Assembly (NCBI RefSeq): GCF_040412425.1
Contig: NC_089792.1
Location: 22,472,199 to 22,536,198, forward strand
Source: Macrobrachium rosenbergii
Taxonomy: Eukaryota; Arthropoda; Malacostraca; Decapoda; Palaemonidae
Direction: 5' to 3'
DNA: 64,000 bases
The notes beneath the pieces are model-generated. The model ran no database searches, was not told where the DNA came from, and saw only the letters and a list, made by a program, of their open reading frames with translations. Each line of letters begins with the position of its first letter. Positions within the stretch are counted from its first letter, which is position 1. The translations under genes were made by a program, and so were the position numbers. Shown piece by piece: positions 14,221-26,425 of the stretch.

Positions 14221-14284
<64 letters not shown>
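14221..14284 (+). repeat. (TAA)n microsatellite
   Basis: About 21 TAA units. Confidence 0.98.
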
Positions 14285-14285
<1 letters not shown>

Positions 14286-14844
14286 TTACGGCCCTAGATT
14301 TTTATCAGAATGGCTTAGATTTTCTGTCTTGCTAGAAAATTGTCTTATCCCAGTCATGACTCAGTGTTTGTCTTAATATTCTCCCTAATCTGTACTGTTT
14401 CTCTCTCGTTTAATTTTTTTATTTGGATGCAGTTATTTTAACCATTTAACAGAACATTATATACAAGTGGCAAATTTGTCGGTCACCATTGAAACGTGCC
14501 TTTGTTTATAATGGAAAATCAACTAATCTTTTCATGTACTATAATAGGAATGAGGGGGAATCATTACCCAAAATGGTATGTTAGTGTAGGAATCATTAAT
14601 ACAAATCCGGTGAACGTGCCGCGCTTACATAGTAAGAATAGGCTATTAACTTGCCACGTGTTCAGACTCACAATTAGATTCCTTTACCATTTATCTATCT
14701 GTGCGTGGGCTGGTCAGGAACATGAACATGAGCATTTAATAGCGTTTTTTCCCCTCTCGCTTCCTCTCTTTTTGATGGCAGTTCTACAGACTTTTAAATG
14801 CAGCGTCAGGCTCGTTTGTACGAGCTCTGAATTTTTCAGTCCCA
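14285..14844. other. unique DNA
   Basis: An open frame across 14496-14840 has no recognised domain, and its C-terminal part runs into the (AAT)n tract. Confidence 0.4.
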
Positions 14845-15195
14845 TAATAATAATAATAATAATAATAATAATATTTCCACATTTTAATTTACAGCGGGTA
14901 TTAAATCCATTACATAAATAAATATAAACAGCTTTTCTCTAGGGAGAGACATTCAGATCGAACAAGATCAAACGGTTTCCATTGATAAGTCCTGCAATAC
15001 TTGACAGATGTATTGACATATTCTGGGATGTCAGTACATGTGCCAAGTATTGCAGGACTTCTCAGTGGAACCGTATGATCTTCTTGTTCGACTTGACTGT
15101 CTCTCCCTAGAGAAAAGCTGTTTATATTTATGTTTATATTCTGTATTGTATCATTTATGTAATGGATTTAATGTACCCTGTAAACTAAATGTGGA

Positions 15196-15278
<83 letters not shown>

Positions 15279-15280
15279 GG
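14845..15280. mobile_element. large palindrome: two inverted copies of an (ATT)n-tailed repeat
   Basis: Left arm 14845-15019 and right arm 15028-15280 are inverted copies with an 8-nt loop (15020-15027). Landmarks in both are CTTTTCTCTAGGGAGAGAC and its complement, TCCTGCAATACTTG and ATTAAATCCATTACATAAA. Each arm ends outwards in a trinucleotide tract: 29 bp (ATA)n on the left and about 84 bp (ATT)n on the right. The right arm has an extra stretch of about 23 nt near 15135. The simplest reading is two head-to-head copies of a retroposon whose 3' tail is (ATT)n, or a foldback element derived from one. No protein-coding domain is visible. Confidence 0.85.
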
Positions 15281-16913
15281 AACGACCCATTAATTTAGTA
15301 AACTATATTGTCATTTTGCGTTTTGGTCCATTGACTACCCTGATCCCAGGTTCTTAAATTTTCGTTGTCCTTTGCACAAACCCTTTAGCAAGCATAGTAT
15401 CTATTCAACAAAGTGCAAAACATATTTTGGTTATGTCCGATGAATTCTGTTTCTACCGATGCTAAATGCTTCCCTTTTTTTGGGTTTTGTCTTTTTCATT
15501 TCATTTTTTCTAATTGTATTTCTCCAGTATAATACCTTAAGAATTTCAGTTTATAGTTTATATATGTTTCTTTCGATTAAAGATTTTGTACATTGTTTAT
15601 GTTGATGATGGTTTTCAAATGCATAATATGCTCTTGTGTTTTTTAAAACACGTTGTCTAATCCATTGTTTTATTTTTTAAATAATAGTTTATCACTGTAG
15701 ATATTTATTATAAGTCTTACTTTATTTCAGTTCCTCCAGCTACCCTCACAAACACAAACCTGCGCAATTACTAGCATAATAACAGGTACCTGGAAATTAG
15801 ACAGGTACCTGGAAATTAGATTTAGATTTTGTTCTGATAATTAAGATTTTTGGCGAAAATGTGAGACTTTTGCTTTCAGTGTTCGTATGAAATCTGATAT
15901 AATTGCAGAACATCGTTATTATTTAGGATATATTTTCCTTTCCTCCTTTCTCTGAAATATGCAATTTTCATGTCTTTATAGGTGGTGCCCTAGGTTTTTT
16001 TATGCTTAATCCTTATGTCTCTAAATTTATTACATTCCCGAACGGCACATTTGTCTAGTATTCGTCTGTGTAGACACTGGACATATCCTGTTTCTTGTTG
16101 TTAACCATAGAGCTTCTTAATAATATTAAGAAGATTCACTTAAGGTGGTTTTTATATCTTATGACTTTCTTACTGGGTTTTTCTACTTTTGAGGTTCCAC
16201 AGTGTTGAATGGAAGGTTTTTCGTAGAAGAGTAACAAAGGTGTAACTTCTAATTTGTCATTATTTCGTACTGTTGTCCGGAGACTGCTTTCTGATTGTAC
16301 GAAAATTATTACCTGTCCGTTCTGTTGATGTTGCAAACATTGATTGAAATGACTCACACAGTACCAATATGAATTACTGTATGATTACAAATATCAGCGC
16401 TTTGTCGTGTCCTAATTTTTTTCAAGTCAACAAGTATAGATTGTATATTTCAAATTTTTCTTGCTGGGTCCATTTTCAGTTTAAAGCTCTCCCTACACTG
16501 TAGAAGTTGATTTTTACAGTTTTCTGTTATCTCATCATCTGAAAATGAGAATAATTCGTTATTATATGATTTATCATGGGTGATATACAATCCTTCCATG
16601 TGTCTTTTGGGACCTTGATATAATTGGTGAGCTTTCTTACCTGCAATATTGTGTCTTGAACCGTCTCCCTTTGCTTTGTTTTCGATAATTTAAAAATGCT
16701 GTGTCGTTGTCTTACTCATCATTTCACTAATAACTACTATTGTTTTGGCTTTTTAGCGTTCAAAGTCAAGCTATAAAACAGCTGTCCTATATAAACGCTG
16801 GTTCTGTGACGGCAAGTAATCTTATCATCTTTATTTTTTATCTTTTGTTCATTATCTTCCCCATCTTTTCTTTTTCAATTCATTCAGCAACTTTAGTTAC
16901 AAATCTCATATAT
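15281..16913. other. unique AT-rich DNA with small local repeats
   Basis: It includes a perfect 19-bp tandem duplication (15782-15800, 15801-15819) and a 10-bp-stem palindrome at 16113-16133. No gene or interspersed repeat was recognised. Confidence 0.5.
15782..15819 (+). repeat. 19-bp perfect tandem duplication
   Basis: ACAGGTACCTGGAAATTAG occurs twice in direct adjacency with no mismatch. Confidence 0.97.
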
Positions 16914-16938
16914 GTGTGTATATATATAAATATATGTG

Positions 16939-17032
<94 letters not shown>

Positions 17033-17050
17033 TATATATATATATATATG

Positions 17051-17118
<68 letters not shown>
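16914..17118. repeat. compound (TA)n microsatellite
   Basis: TA blocks with TATG and ATCATA interruptions. Confidence 0.96.
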
Positions 17119-17521
17119 TAGAGAGAGTTTGGTAGTGGTTTCTGCTGGCTGAAATAGTTGCGTTTAGCCACTACTATGCTTGCGCGGACTGGGCTTCGCT
17201 TACCACGGATAGAATTATCGATTTACGTTTTCATTGTAGATTTGATCGAGGTAATAAATAAATTATGATCAACATTCATGTAAAATCTGATCAAAAATTG
17301 CTGTTATAGGGGATTTATTGTTGCAGGTTAATCATACTTCTGGCAACGCCAAAGAAAAAGGTGAAGCGTCAGGTGAAAAATGAGATTAAACCCAGAAAAA
17401 TGAAGGAAAAGATGACGTAAAAACGAAAACTTTATTTGTTTTGTCTGTGTTTGTATGTCTGTCATGGGATAGGGGTTTGATTTTAAGTCAGAAACTTTTC
17501 TGGAGTGACATAGAGGCTGTG
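17119..17521. other. unique DNA
   Basis: No feature recognised. Confidence 0.45.

Positions 17522-17974
<453 letters not shown>

Positions 17975-18039
<65 letters not shown>
17975..18039 (+). repeat. (TC)n microsatellite
   Basis: About 32 TC units. Confidence 0.97.
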
Positions 18040-18044
<5 letters not shown>

Positions 18045-18734
18045 CTAGCTATTAAACATTTGTCAGTGTAATTTACATAAAACACCTATCATCAAATGCT
18101 CCATTATGTTTCCCATTTCTTTGATTTTAAGGCTAATTAAATTCCTCTCCTCATTCTTTGTTTTTGCTTTCATATCTTTCCATTTTCTGACCAATTTGCG
18201 TATTTCCCTTTCGTTCCTTTTTCTTCCTTGAGACAGTCATTATTATCGAATGTCTTTGTTCAGCCAGATTATCTCTTATGTTTTTCAGCAGGATCACATT
18301 TACAGTGGCTTTATCGTCTCTTTTCTTTCAATTACCACTAACCACGTCATTGGAAAGTAATTCTCTGATTGAGCGAAAAAATATCATTCGGGATTCTATT
18401 TGACGTCATAACTTCGTCTTAATCAGTTTAAGTCTTTTGAGGTTTGGGTCATTTTTACTCTTTGTTCTCACTAAGTGAAGCTTTATTTGTTGTCAGTAAG
18501 ATAACGTTCTGTGCTAAAGCACTTTAATGAATTTTTTATCCTAGAGTTAGACATGAGTTTAGCACCTTTGGTATGCGCTTATACTGAGATCGCACGCATC
18601 TTTTGTGATTTGAAAAGATACAAGCACACACTCATACAAGCGCACACATATATATAAATAAGTGTGTATGTATAATACACACATTATATATGTATATATA
18701 TATGTATGTGTATGTGTGTTTGATATGGTTGCCC
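18040..18734. other. unique AT-rich DNA
   Basis: No feature was recognised apart from a short TATG/TGTG patch at 18640-18720. Confidence 0.45.
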
Positions 18735-18950
18735 TTACAAAACCTTAGATTCAAGCTCAAAAATATGAAGTAATTCTGATGTCCGTAACAGGATTCGAAC
18801 CCGCATGCAGAGTATCAGAACGAGGTCACGTTGCCACCCTGATAACGAAAACACATACATATACCTGTCGAATTCAGATACATTTATTTGCGCTGAAACA
18901 GACCCATCCTTACCCTCGTAGTCAAGTGGGCAATCGTTTTTATTGCTCTT
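18735..18950 (-). mobile_element. tRNA-like SINE-type repeat (family 3)
   Basis: On the minus strand, 18846-18780 reads like a tRNA. GGTGGCAACGTGACC suits an A box and GCGGGTTCGAATCCTGTTAC suits a T arm and B box (TTCGAATCC). The flanking body (minus strand) contains TGACTACGAGGGTAAGG and TGAATTCGACAGGTATATG. The anticodon arm does not pair well, so a functional tRNA is unlikely. The repeat sits between TATG/TG-rich DNA and a TA array. Element ends are uncertain. Confidence 0.55.
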
Positions 18951-18956
18951 TACTGA

Positions 18957-18964
18957 TATGTATG

Positions 18965-19035
<71 letters not shown>

Positions 19036-19062
19036 GTATGTATATATTTAAACATAAATACT

Positions 19063-19126
<64 letters not shown>

Positions 19127-19133
19127 GTGTGTT
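18957..19133. repeat. compound (TA)n/(CA)n microsatellite
   Basis: TA 18971-19026, a CACACA/GTATG patch, then TA 19065-19123 and a short TG run. Confidence 0.95.
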
Positions 19134-19707
19134 ATGTAAGAGAGATTACCATAATCCAGAAAATTATTAACATTTTTGTTCTTCATGTGGTTTCAATCAT
19201 AGTATGAAGGTGATCCTAATTTGCATATAATAAATGGCATATATATTTATTTTCTGTAAATGTATTTCTGTATTCAAAACTAAATGCAGTTTTCTTTAAA
19301 ATGAAGTGCAAGTAATAAAGCCACTGAAAAGCACTGGGGAAAGTGTGCTGTATTTTGAGCTGAAAGATTTGATACTGACATCGGTTTCACGATGCATGTA
19401 AGATAAATGTGGTAACGTTCTTTTTTTGTTTACGAAAATGAAAACTGGTGGTTTCTGGCATTGTTCATGCTCAGTTTGGTAGTTCAGAAGGAAATGAAGC
19501 AGTAGATGGCAACATACATCACGAGGTAAATTGCAATTTCTATATGAAGTCAGTAGAAAATAAGGGAAGTGGCCAAAGGTTGCCGTTGAGAATCACTGCT
19601 AGAGCTCTGATCCCGACCTTTATACCTTTAATGAACCCCTGAATCAATTCTTCATATACCAGCGAACCTTTATACATACATATATATATTTTATGCTATT
19701 TTCTTAC

Positions 19708-19708
<1 letters not shown>
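19134..19708. other. unique AT-rich DNA
   Basis: A 64-codon open frame at 19448-19642 has mixed composition but no recognised domain. Confidence 0.4.
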
Positions 19709-19748
<40 letters not shown>

Positions 19749-19769
19749 TATATATTTATATATATATAT

Positions 19770-19813
<44 letters not shown>
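19709..19813. repeat. (CA)n then (TA)n microsatellite
   Basis: CA 19709-19743, then TA with AAATA interruptions. Confidence 0.96.
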
Positions 19814-19816
<3 letters not shown>

Positions 19817-21305
19817 CGATTTCTTCTTGGAACCCTGGTTGAATCGCTGTCAGGAACGATATGAGATGTAAAAAAGAGTTATATGGTAATCGTGTGTCAC
19901 AAGGAAACTTGACAGCGATCATGTTTTGTGTAAATGCCTCAAAAATTTATGAATATACGTTTCATTCACTGTCAGTTTCATGTTAGAGTTTCTGATGTAA
20001 CGAATAAGAAATAAGTGGAAAAGTCATAACGGAATTATGCTGGAACGAAAAGAAACGAATGAGTCATGGCAAAGGAAATTTGATACGCCATCAGTCAAGT
20101 ATTTGAGATCTAACTTTTTGTCGTTTCATAATTGCTAAACTAAGAATGAGATTTTCTCTTAGAAGCAAGGTGATATCATTGAGCAATTTCATGTATATAT
20201 ATACACACACACATATATACATATATATATATGTGTGTGTGTTTTGTGTGGAAGGGAGCAGGGTTGAATTTTGTTGATCTGCCCCCACTAATACACTAAT
20301 ATTCGAGGCTGCTTATATTGTCCAGTCTCCGGATCCTCATTTTTTTTTTGTGAAAAAAAAAATTATACTTCCGTTTTTGTTTTGCATATGGACCTGAATA
20401 GCGAATGGCTATTATTGTTCGTTATGTTTCGCATAGGCATGCTAAAATAACAATTGTAAAACCTTCCCTTTATCGCCGTTGTTTATTGGCAAACAAATGC
20501 ACGCTTATTCGAAATGATTTGCCGAATGTTTTATTCGTCCCTTTGGAGCTCAGTGAAATGTGACATATTTGATGGCCGCGTTGGTGTGTCGCTTTTATTT
20601 CGGCTCTGCCAAACTAGTCGACTGTTTACGGGGAGTTTTCAGATTGATTTTTGGCAGAGAATGCCAATGAACTTTCCGTGTCCAGTATTGGAAATCCAAA
20701 TAGTTTATGCGTAGTTAGAGACTTTCTCTGACTAAAAATCAAATGTTTCTCTTGTCAAATACCCTTTTATTGCGTGTTATTGTGGCTTACTTGAAGGGAA
20801 TTAAACAAACAACTAAGTTATTTTCAGAAAAATATACATGTGCAGATTCTACCTATTTTACAAAAATGAGCGAAAATGAGTTAACTTATTAAAACAAGCG
20901 ATAGTCCGAATTATTCTCTAGATTGTACAAGAAAAGTTATAGATGAGAATGTAAGAATTAATTTCTTACAAATACGGAATAGGATTGGCTAAAACAGAAA
21001 TAGAGGAAAAGCAAATTCCCGACCTGTGACCGCTATTTAGTAGACAGAGAAATTGGATGAAACACTTTAATTAAAGAGAGAAAAGATCTGATCCTGTTGC
21101 ACAGGGATGGAAGGAAAGAGAACTGATATTGGTAGAAAGAAAAATGTTAATTTTGGCACTGATCATTTAGGTTGAAGGATGGAAATAAAGTTCGTCTAGG
21201 GGGAAACAGATGAAAGGAAAATTAACCTTCCATTTGAAGAAGCTAAAACAACCAACATGAATATGAGTTTTGAGACGCTGGAATCTTAGAACTTCATACA
21301 GGAAA
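19814..21305. other. unique AT-rich DNA
   Basis: A short TATA/CACA/TGTG compound repeat lies at 20191-20242. A 66-codon frame at 20514-20714 has no recognised domain. Nothing else was seen. Confidence 0.45.
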
Positions 21306-21843
<538 letters not shown>

Positions 21844-21912
21844 TACATACATACATACATACATACATACATACATACATACATACATACATACATACAT
21901 ACATACATACAT
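21844..21912 (+). repeat. (ATAC)n microsatellite
   Basis: About 17 tetranucleotide units directly abutting the palindrome at 21914. Confidence 0.97.
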
Positions 21913-21913
21913 G

Positions 21914-22114
21914 CATTCAGTTGTATTCCCCATAGGAAAATGAAAAATGTCAAGGGTTAAAAAATGCTCAAAAGTTTCGTCCGCCTATGGACCTCTTTTT
22001 GGAGCGTTTATCCTTCATAAACGCTCCAGTAAGAAGTCCACAGGTGGACGAAGCTGCTGGGCATATTTTAACCGTTTACATTTTATCTTTTCCAATGTGG
22101 AATACAATTGAATG
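21914..22114. mobile_element. 201-bp palindrome (foldback or MITE-like)
   Basis: Left arm 21914-22011 and right arm 22017-22114 pair along their whole length around a 5-nt loop (22012-22016). Examples are GGAGCGTTTAT with ATAAACGCTCC at the centre, TTCGTCCGCCTATGGAC with GTCCACAGGTGGACGAA, and CATTCAGTTGTATTCC with GGAATACAATTGAATG at the ends. Scattered mismatches show it is not brand new. There is no coding content. An (ATAC)n array lies one base outside the left arm. Confidence 0.85.
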
Positions 22115-23442
22115 ATATATCTTCGTGTCTGAGAAGATCACCGGTATCACATACACACATACATACGAGAGTTTGTTCTAAAAAGACCAACACGTGCAAC
22201 CATAAATATTGATACTAATTATCCGATGCTCACATACTACTGTAGCAAGGCTGTGCTCAAACTTCTTAGAGTAAGAAGCTTACGTGTTTTGTAAATCTTT
22301 TGTTCTCTGCGGCTATGTTTGCTTCCCTTACAGCGGGTATACACATGTTTATTTACTGCTGGTGATTTTGTATGCTGGAATAGTAAATATAAAAAAAATT
22401 CTTTCAATGCTCAGTATTAAGCTCCTTTCAAGGAAGATTTTTTGTGACCAAATATTTGTTCTACGGCCCTTCCATGGGTAGCATGTAATTTGTAATTGAT
22501 AGTTTAGTAATTTCTCTGAATTGAAGTATTTTCTTTTTCATTATTAAGTCTTCAGAAATTTCTATCATCGTACAAACTACAGTGGAGTTGGTCATTTATT
22601 ACATGTCAAACAGTTGGATGGTATTTAAAGATGATATATATATTTCAATGGGTGAATCTCTTTACTGAAGTTCGAATCTCCGACCGGCCAGTGAAGAGCA
22701 AGAGGAATTTGTTTCTGGTGATAGGAATATCTTTCCAGCCTCCATTCGTCGATTTCTGGAAAAAAATTTATATCTTTTGTGGAAGTTATCACTAATGTAT
22801 GGTTCCTTTATCTAATTCAGTGTTGCCAAGAACGTGATTTACATGCCAAAAGGTGTTTGCCTCGAGAAGATCATTTCCTGCTCACGAACTTCCAAGTAAT
22901 TGTGAGGATATTGTAGCATGGAGATTAGGTTGAACGATGTGATATCTTTAATGACTGTTGTTGCAATGTAAAATAAAAAAGATATATTGCAAGGGGTCTT
23001 ACATTGTCTTCCTTTGGCGTTATGATCTTTTAAACGTATGCAGGAAAATGTTGCTTACCAGAACTAAGAGTATGGGCAAATACGATCGTCATAAGTTCCT
23101 TGCACGGTATTTTTTAAATATAGCTTTTAATGTAAATATGGTTTTTTAATATAGGGGATTAACATAATAAAATATAAAAATGATCTAAACGCACGAATAG
23201 ATTAATTTTCCATTGCATTGTATCTATCAGAAATTTTTCGCATTAATGTAAGAACAAAGCAACGTCCTTATGATTATTTTGCATTCCTTGGGAAAGTGTA
23301 GCCTTCGATCATAAAGTCCATTTACTCTAAAATATCTTCATTTCTGTAAATTTTCCTAATTTACTCTATCAGTAATTCAGAGATTTTTCGCTATGAGTGA
23401 AACTATTTCAACTGAGGTGTAGGCAAAGGTAAAGAAAAGGAA
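22115..23442. other. AT-rich DNA with a SINE fragment
   Basis: Apart from the SINE piece at 22665-22732, no gene or repeat was recognised. Confidence 0.45.
22665..22732 (+). mobile_element. fragment of tRNA-derived SINE (family 2)
   Basis: AAGTTCGAATCTCCGACCGG, GTGAAGAGCAAGAGGAATTT and GTTTCTGGTGATAG match the T-arm/B-box region and start of the body of the SINE at 9055-9335. Both the tRNA 5' half and most of the body are missing. Confidence 0.72.
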
Positions 23443-24012
23443 ATGGCAACGAATAAGTGTCTTAGGAATATCTGGGTAAATTGCTTGAATTATGAAGGTA
23501 TCATCCGTCGTTGTGTGCAGGAGAGAGAGAGAGAGAGAGAAAGCAATATTTTTTATTGGTCATCAGTCGAAGATTATTGGCTGTATCGATCTGACTGTTT
23601 GATATACATCGATAAAGGAATCAGAGTTCAGTTGGTAGATATTATAGTTTTGACTGTTTTCCCAAATTACTCCGTTCTTTTAAGATTAGAAAACTGTAAC
23701 GCAGTAAGGTTATGTTCGTGCCAGGGTAAATTGCATCGCTTACTCCCGGAAGATGGTCTTCGAGCGAAAAAAAAATGCAATTTCCTCGACTTACGGGACA
23801 AACTAACGTCAACGAATTCTGAATTTAGAGCTACAAAGAAGTTGGGAAACGGAACCTACACCCTTCAGAAATCAGCCCTCGTATTTCCCTCTACACTTCA
23901 TTCAATTTCTGTTTTCCGAGACTCTCGAGAAAATATTGCTCCTGCAGCATTTTCCAATTCGCTGAGTGGACGTATATTTTTCTGCTTAGCCTTTTGTAAC
24001 CGTAACTTGTAG
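23443..24012 (+). CDS. unidentified open reading frame, 189 codons, probably not a gene
   Basis: This is the longest frame in the window that is not mainly a simple repeat, although residues 28-34 (ERERERE) come from a (GA)n tract. No domain or motif was recognised and the codon third positions look like the background. The frame ends with FCNRNL. An open frame of this size in AT-rich DNA is unusual but not decisive. It could be an intron read-through or a degraded mobile-element frame. Confidence 0.15.
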   Translation: MATNKCLRNIWVNCLNYEGIIRRCVQERERERESNIFYWSSVEDYWLYRSDCLIYIDKGIRVQLVDIIVLTVFPNYSVLLRLENCNAVRLCSCQGKLHRLLPEDGLRAKKKCNFLDLRDKLTSTNSEFRATKKLGNGTYTLQKSALVFPSTLHSISVFRDSRENIAPAAFSNSLSGRIFFCLAFCNRNL

Positions 24013-24198
24013 ATACAGTACAAAGCTACAAAACATTGTTCCACGCAATTCCATATATACTGTAAAGTGAAATTGGGTTCAACTGGTCAGGTTTGGGAAG
24101 GAGAAACATTGCTATTTTGTCTTTCGGTGCTTGTTTCTTTGGATATTGATCAGGCATAGACAAATAGCATGTTGACTTGTGTAGCTATGTATAATTAA

Positions 24199-24804
24199 AA
24201 TGCAATAAGACGGAAAACCCATCCCTTAATTCAAAAGGCTCAGGAATGGCTTTTTTACCTTTCTGTTCCCCACAAATCAGTTAAGTTTTGTTGGATTCCC
24301 GGGTGCACTGGTCTAGAAGGAAACCAGCTGGCTGATAGTAACGCAAAGGATGCTGCAAGATGTGATTTCTTAACTAGTAAGGTGCCGCATTTGGATATGC
24401 GTCCAGTTATTAGAGGATACATTCTTAAGAAATGGCAGCAGAGGTGGATTTCCTCCATTTTATCCACAAATAGGACGTACAGAATTATTAGAAAAAGTAT
24501 TGATTTTTGGAGTTCGGGTTTTAATCATAACAGAAGATTCGAGATCATCCTAACACGGACTAGGATTGGCCATACCCGCCTCACCCATAGTTATATTTTA
24601 GAGGGAGCCAGTGGACCAGTTTGTGCTCACTGTGGTGGTCAGCTATCTGCTGAGCATACACTGGTGCACTGCCCTAGATTTAATCGCCTTAGGGCAGAGT
24701 ACTTATTAGCAGGGAAGACTGTTTTAGAAATTGTAAATGATGATGTTGAGGCAGATAACCTTATGGGTTATCTGGGGAAATCTGATCTTTTTAATGAGAT
24801 ATAA
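24199..24804 (+). pseudogene. C-terminal part of retrotransposon ORF2: RNase H end plus zinc-knuckle tail
   Basis: The frame is open for about 201 codons with no internal ATG needed. Early on it reads KFCWIPG and then GCTGLEGNQLADSNAKDAA, which is the last RNase H motif (usually GHxGxxGNexADxxA). The histidine is a cysteine here, while the aspartate of LAD is kept. Next comes RTRIGHTRLTHSYILEG and CAHCGGQLSAEHTLVHC, the conserved C-terminal region with a CxxC...H...C metal-binding pattern found after RNase H in I- and Jockey-group LINEs. The frame ends at TAA 24802-24804. Reverse transcriptase and endonuclease are absent, so this copy cannot move itself. Confidence 0.85.
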
Positions 24805-25062
24805 TTTAGTATATTTATTAAGGATATGTCATATTTATTTGATACATTAAGTTTACATTTTAAATATGTAATTTTTATATTTATTTAATATGGTTTTTAC
24901 GTTCATATGTTAACACTGAATTTTACTAGTACAGTATGTTATCATTCACCTTTTCGTTATCAATCACATCATTAATTTATATATTTCATCTCCATCGCTG
25001 CGCTGAATAATCCTGATGGGTTCCGGCGCTTGGTCTTCAAGACTTAAATTTCATAATCAGTC
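24199..25062 (+). mobile_element. 5'-truncated non-LTR retrotransposon (RNase H-bearing, I/Jockey-like group)
   Basis: An open frame 24199-24804 is followed by about 180 bp of AT-rich 3' UTR and a structured tail at 24985-25062. The tail holds GCGCTGAATAATCC, GGGTTCCGGCGCTTGG and GTCTTCAAGAC, and ends in two copies of an AATCAGTC/A octamer (about 25053-25068). Everything upstream of the RNase H C-terminal part is missing, the usual result of incomplete target-primed reverse transcription. The tail is related to that of the family 1 retroposons. Confidence 0.82.
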
Positions 25063-26042
25063 AATCAGTAGAGTGAACAAGATGATTAGTAAAAGTGAGG
25101 TAGATCACATTTTCTGACAGACAAATGAAAAACGAACTTATGGAATATTCTGGAAGTGTAAATAAAGTTTGATTTTTTTCTTTTGGCATTAATATCAGGG
25201 CAAGAATTATTACATAAATAATGTTCATTAACCTGAACTCGCTCGACACACCCACCTCTCTATCTGCCACGGACTCTTTCTCTTCCCTAATATCAGTTTC
25301 CTCCATTCTGACACTTTCTCCACTCAGTGGAACAAGAGTGATGTAGAACCTACATCAAAAGGTATTCATTAAGACACGCAGAAGGAAGATGCACAGAAGA
25401 GGCGGTGATGGCCATGATTCAGAAGAGCAGCTGTCATTCAGATCGAGGCACAGTTCACAAAAACGAGAGCAGTATTCTAAACAAAAGCACATATAACAAA
25501 TAAGGAAGAGTTAATAACAGCGTTGTATGTAAGACTTGTGAACTAAATAAAACCCTTTTTATTTTGGGTAGGAAAATGTATATATGTAAAATGAAGATGA
25601 ATCACTCTTTACAGAATATATCATTACTTATTTTCAGGAGTTAAAAGAATTCTCCTTCCTTCTTCAGGACCAACTTTTACTCTTCACTTTTGCAGTGATG
25701 TTGGTTTCAGTGATGCACTTGACAGCATCTCTGAGTTATGGAAATTGGGATCCAGTCAATACCCCTTTTTCCTTCTTTGAACTATTTTCATTTACGTGTC
25801 TCATGATTCATGAATTTTGGAAGAAATTTACTGCATGTTCTTATAATTTTTTCAATGTCTGCAATGTGTATTCAGAAAGCGAAAGGATGCTTTAAAAGAG
25901 TAGCCATTAGTTTTTCATAGCAGATTATTATTCATAAACGAACACACATTATAGATGTATGTATGTATAACACATTATTATATATATTTATATATAAAGT
26001 ATATATAGAGGTGTATATATACAGTATATACACTTATATATA
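25063..26042. other. unique AT-rich DNA
   Basis: Small unrecognised frames only. A TATA/TATG-rich patch lies at 25950-26042. Confidence 0.45.
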
Positions 26043-26239
26043 TAAGATATTTAGTTACGTGATACAACAGTCGTTAAGCTTAAATTAAAATATTGTTAAA
26101 ACTATACAGCGGTTTAAGCTAAAAATATATAAAACTATACACAATTTAGGAAATAGAAAAAATCCACAGCAGAAAAAAAAAGTGTTCCTGTTCAGAGGTG
26201 TGGTTGTCAACTGATAAGGAAAAGAATGCCCAAGGATGA

Positions 26240-26295
<56 letters not shown>

Positions 26296-26425
26296 GCGGG
26301 TGGAGGTGTGAATAATGGGCAGTTAGGCAATGTGTAATGGTGCGTGGAAGTAGTTTGATTGTTTAAGGAACGCGATAGTTTCTTGATGTAAAGAGATTCC
26401 AAAAGAAGGAGCGAAAGGCAGTCGG
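26043..26425 (-). repeat. left inverted terminal repeat of Penelope-like element
   Basis: It reads as the reverse complement of 28262-28605. Shared marks are AGATATTTAGTTACGTGA..., TATCAGTTGRCAACC (minus strand) and the inner edge CCTTTCGCTCCTTCTTTT (minus strand). A (GA)n run at 26248-26291 is present only in this arm. Confidence 0.82.

Noticed and set aside
18780..18846. Functional tRNA gene on the minus strand
   Set aside because: The T arm is good, but the anticodon stem does not pair and it sits within a repeat body; tRNA-derived repeat preferred.
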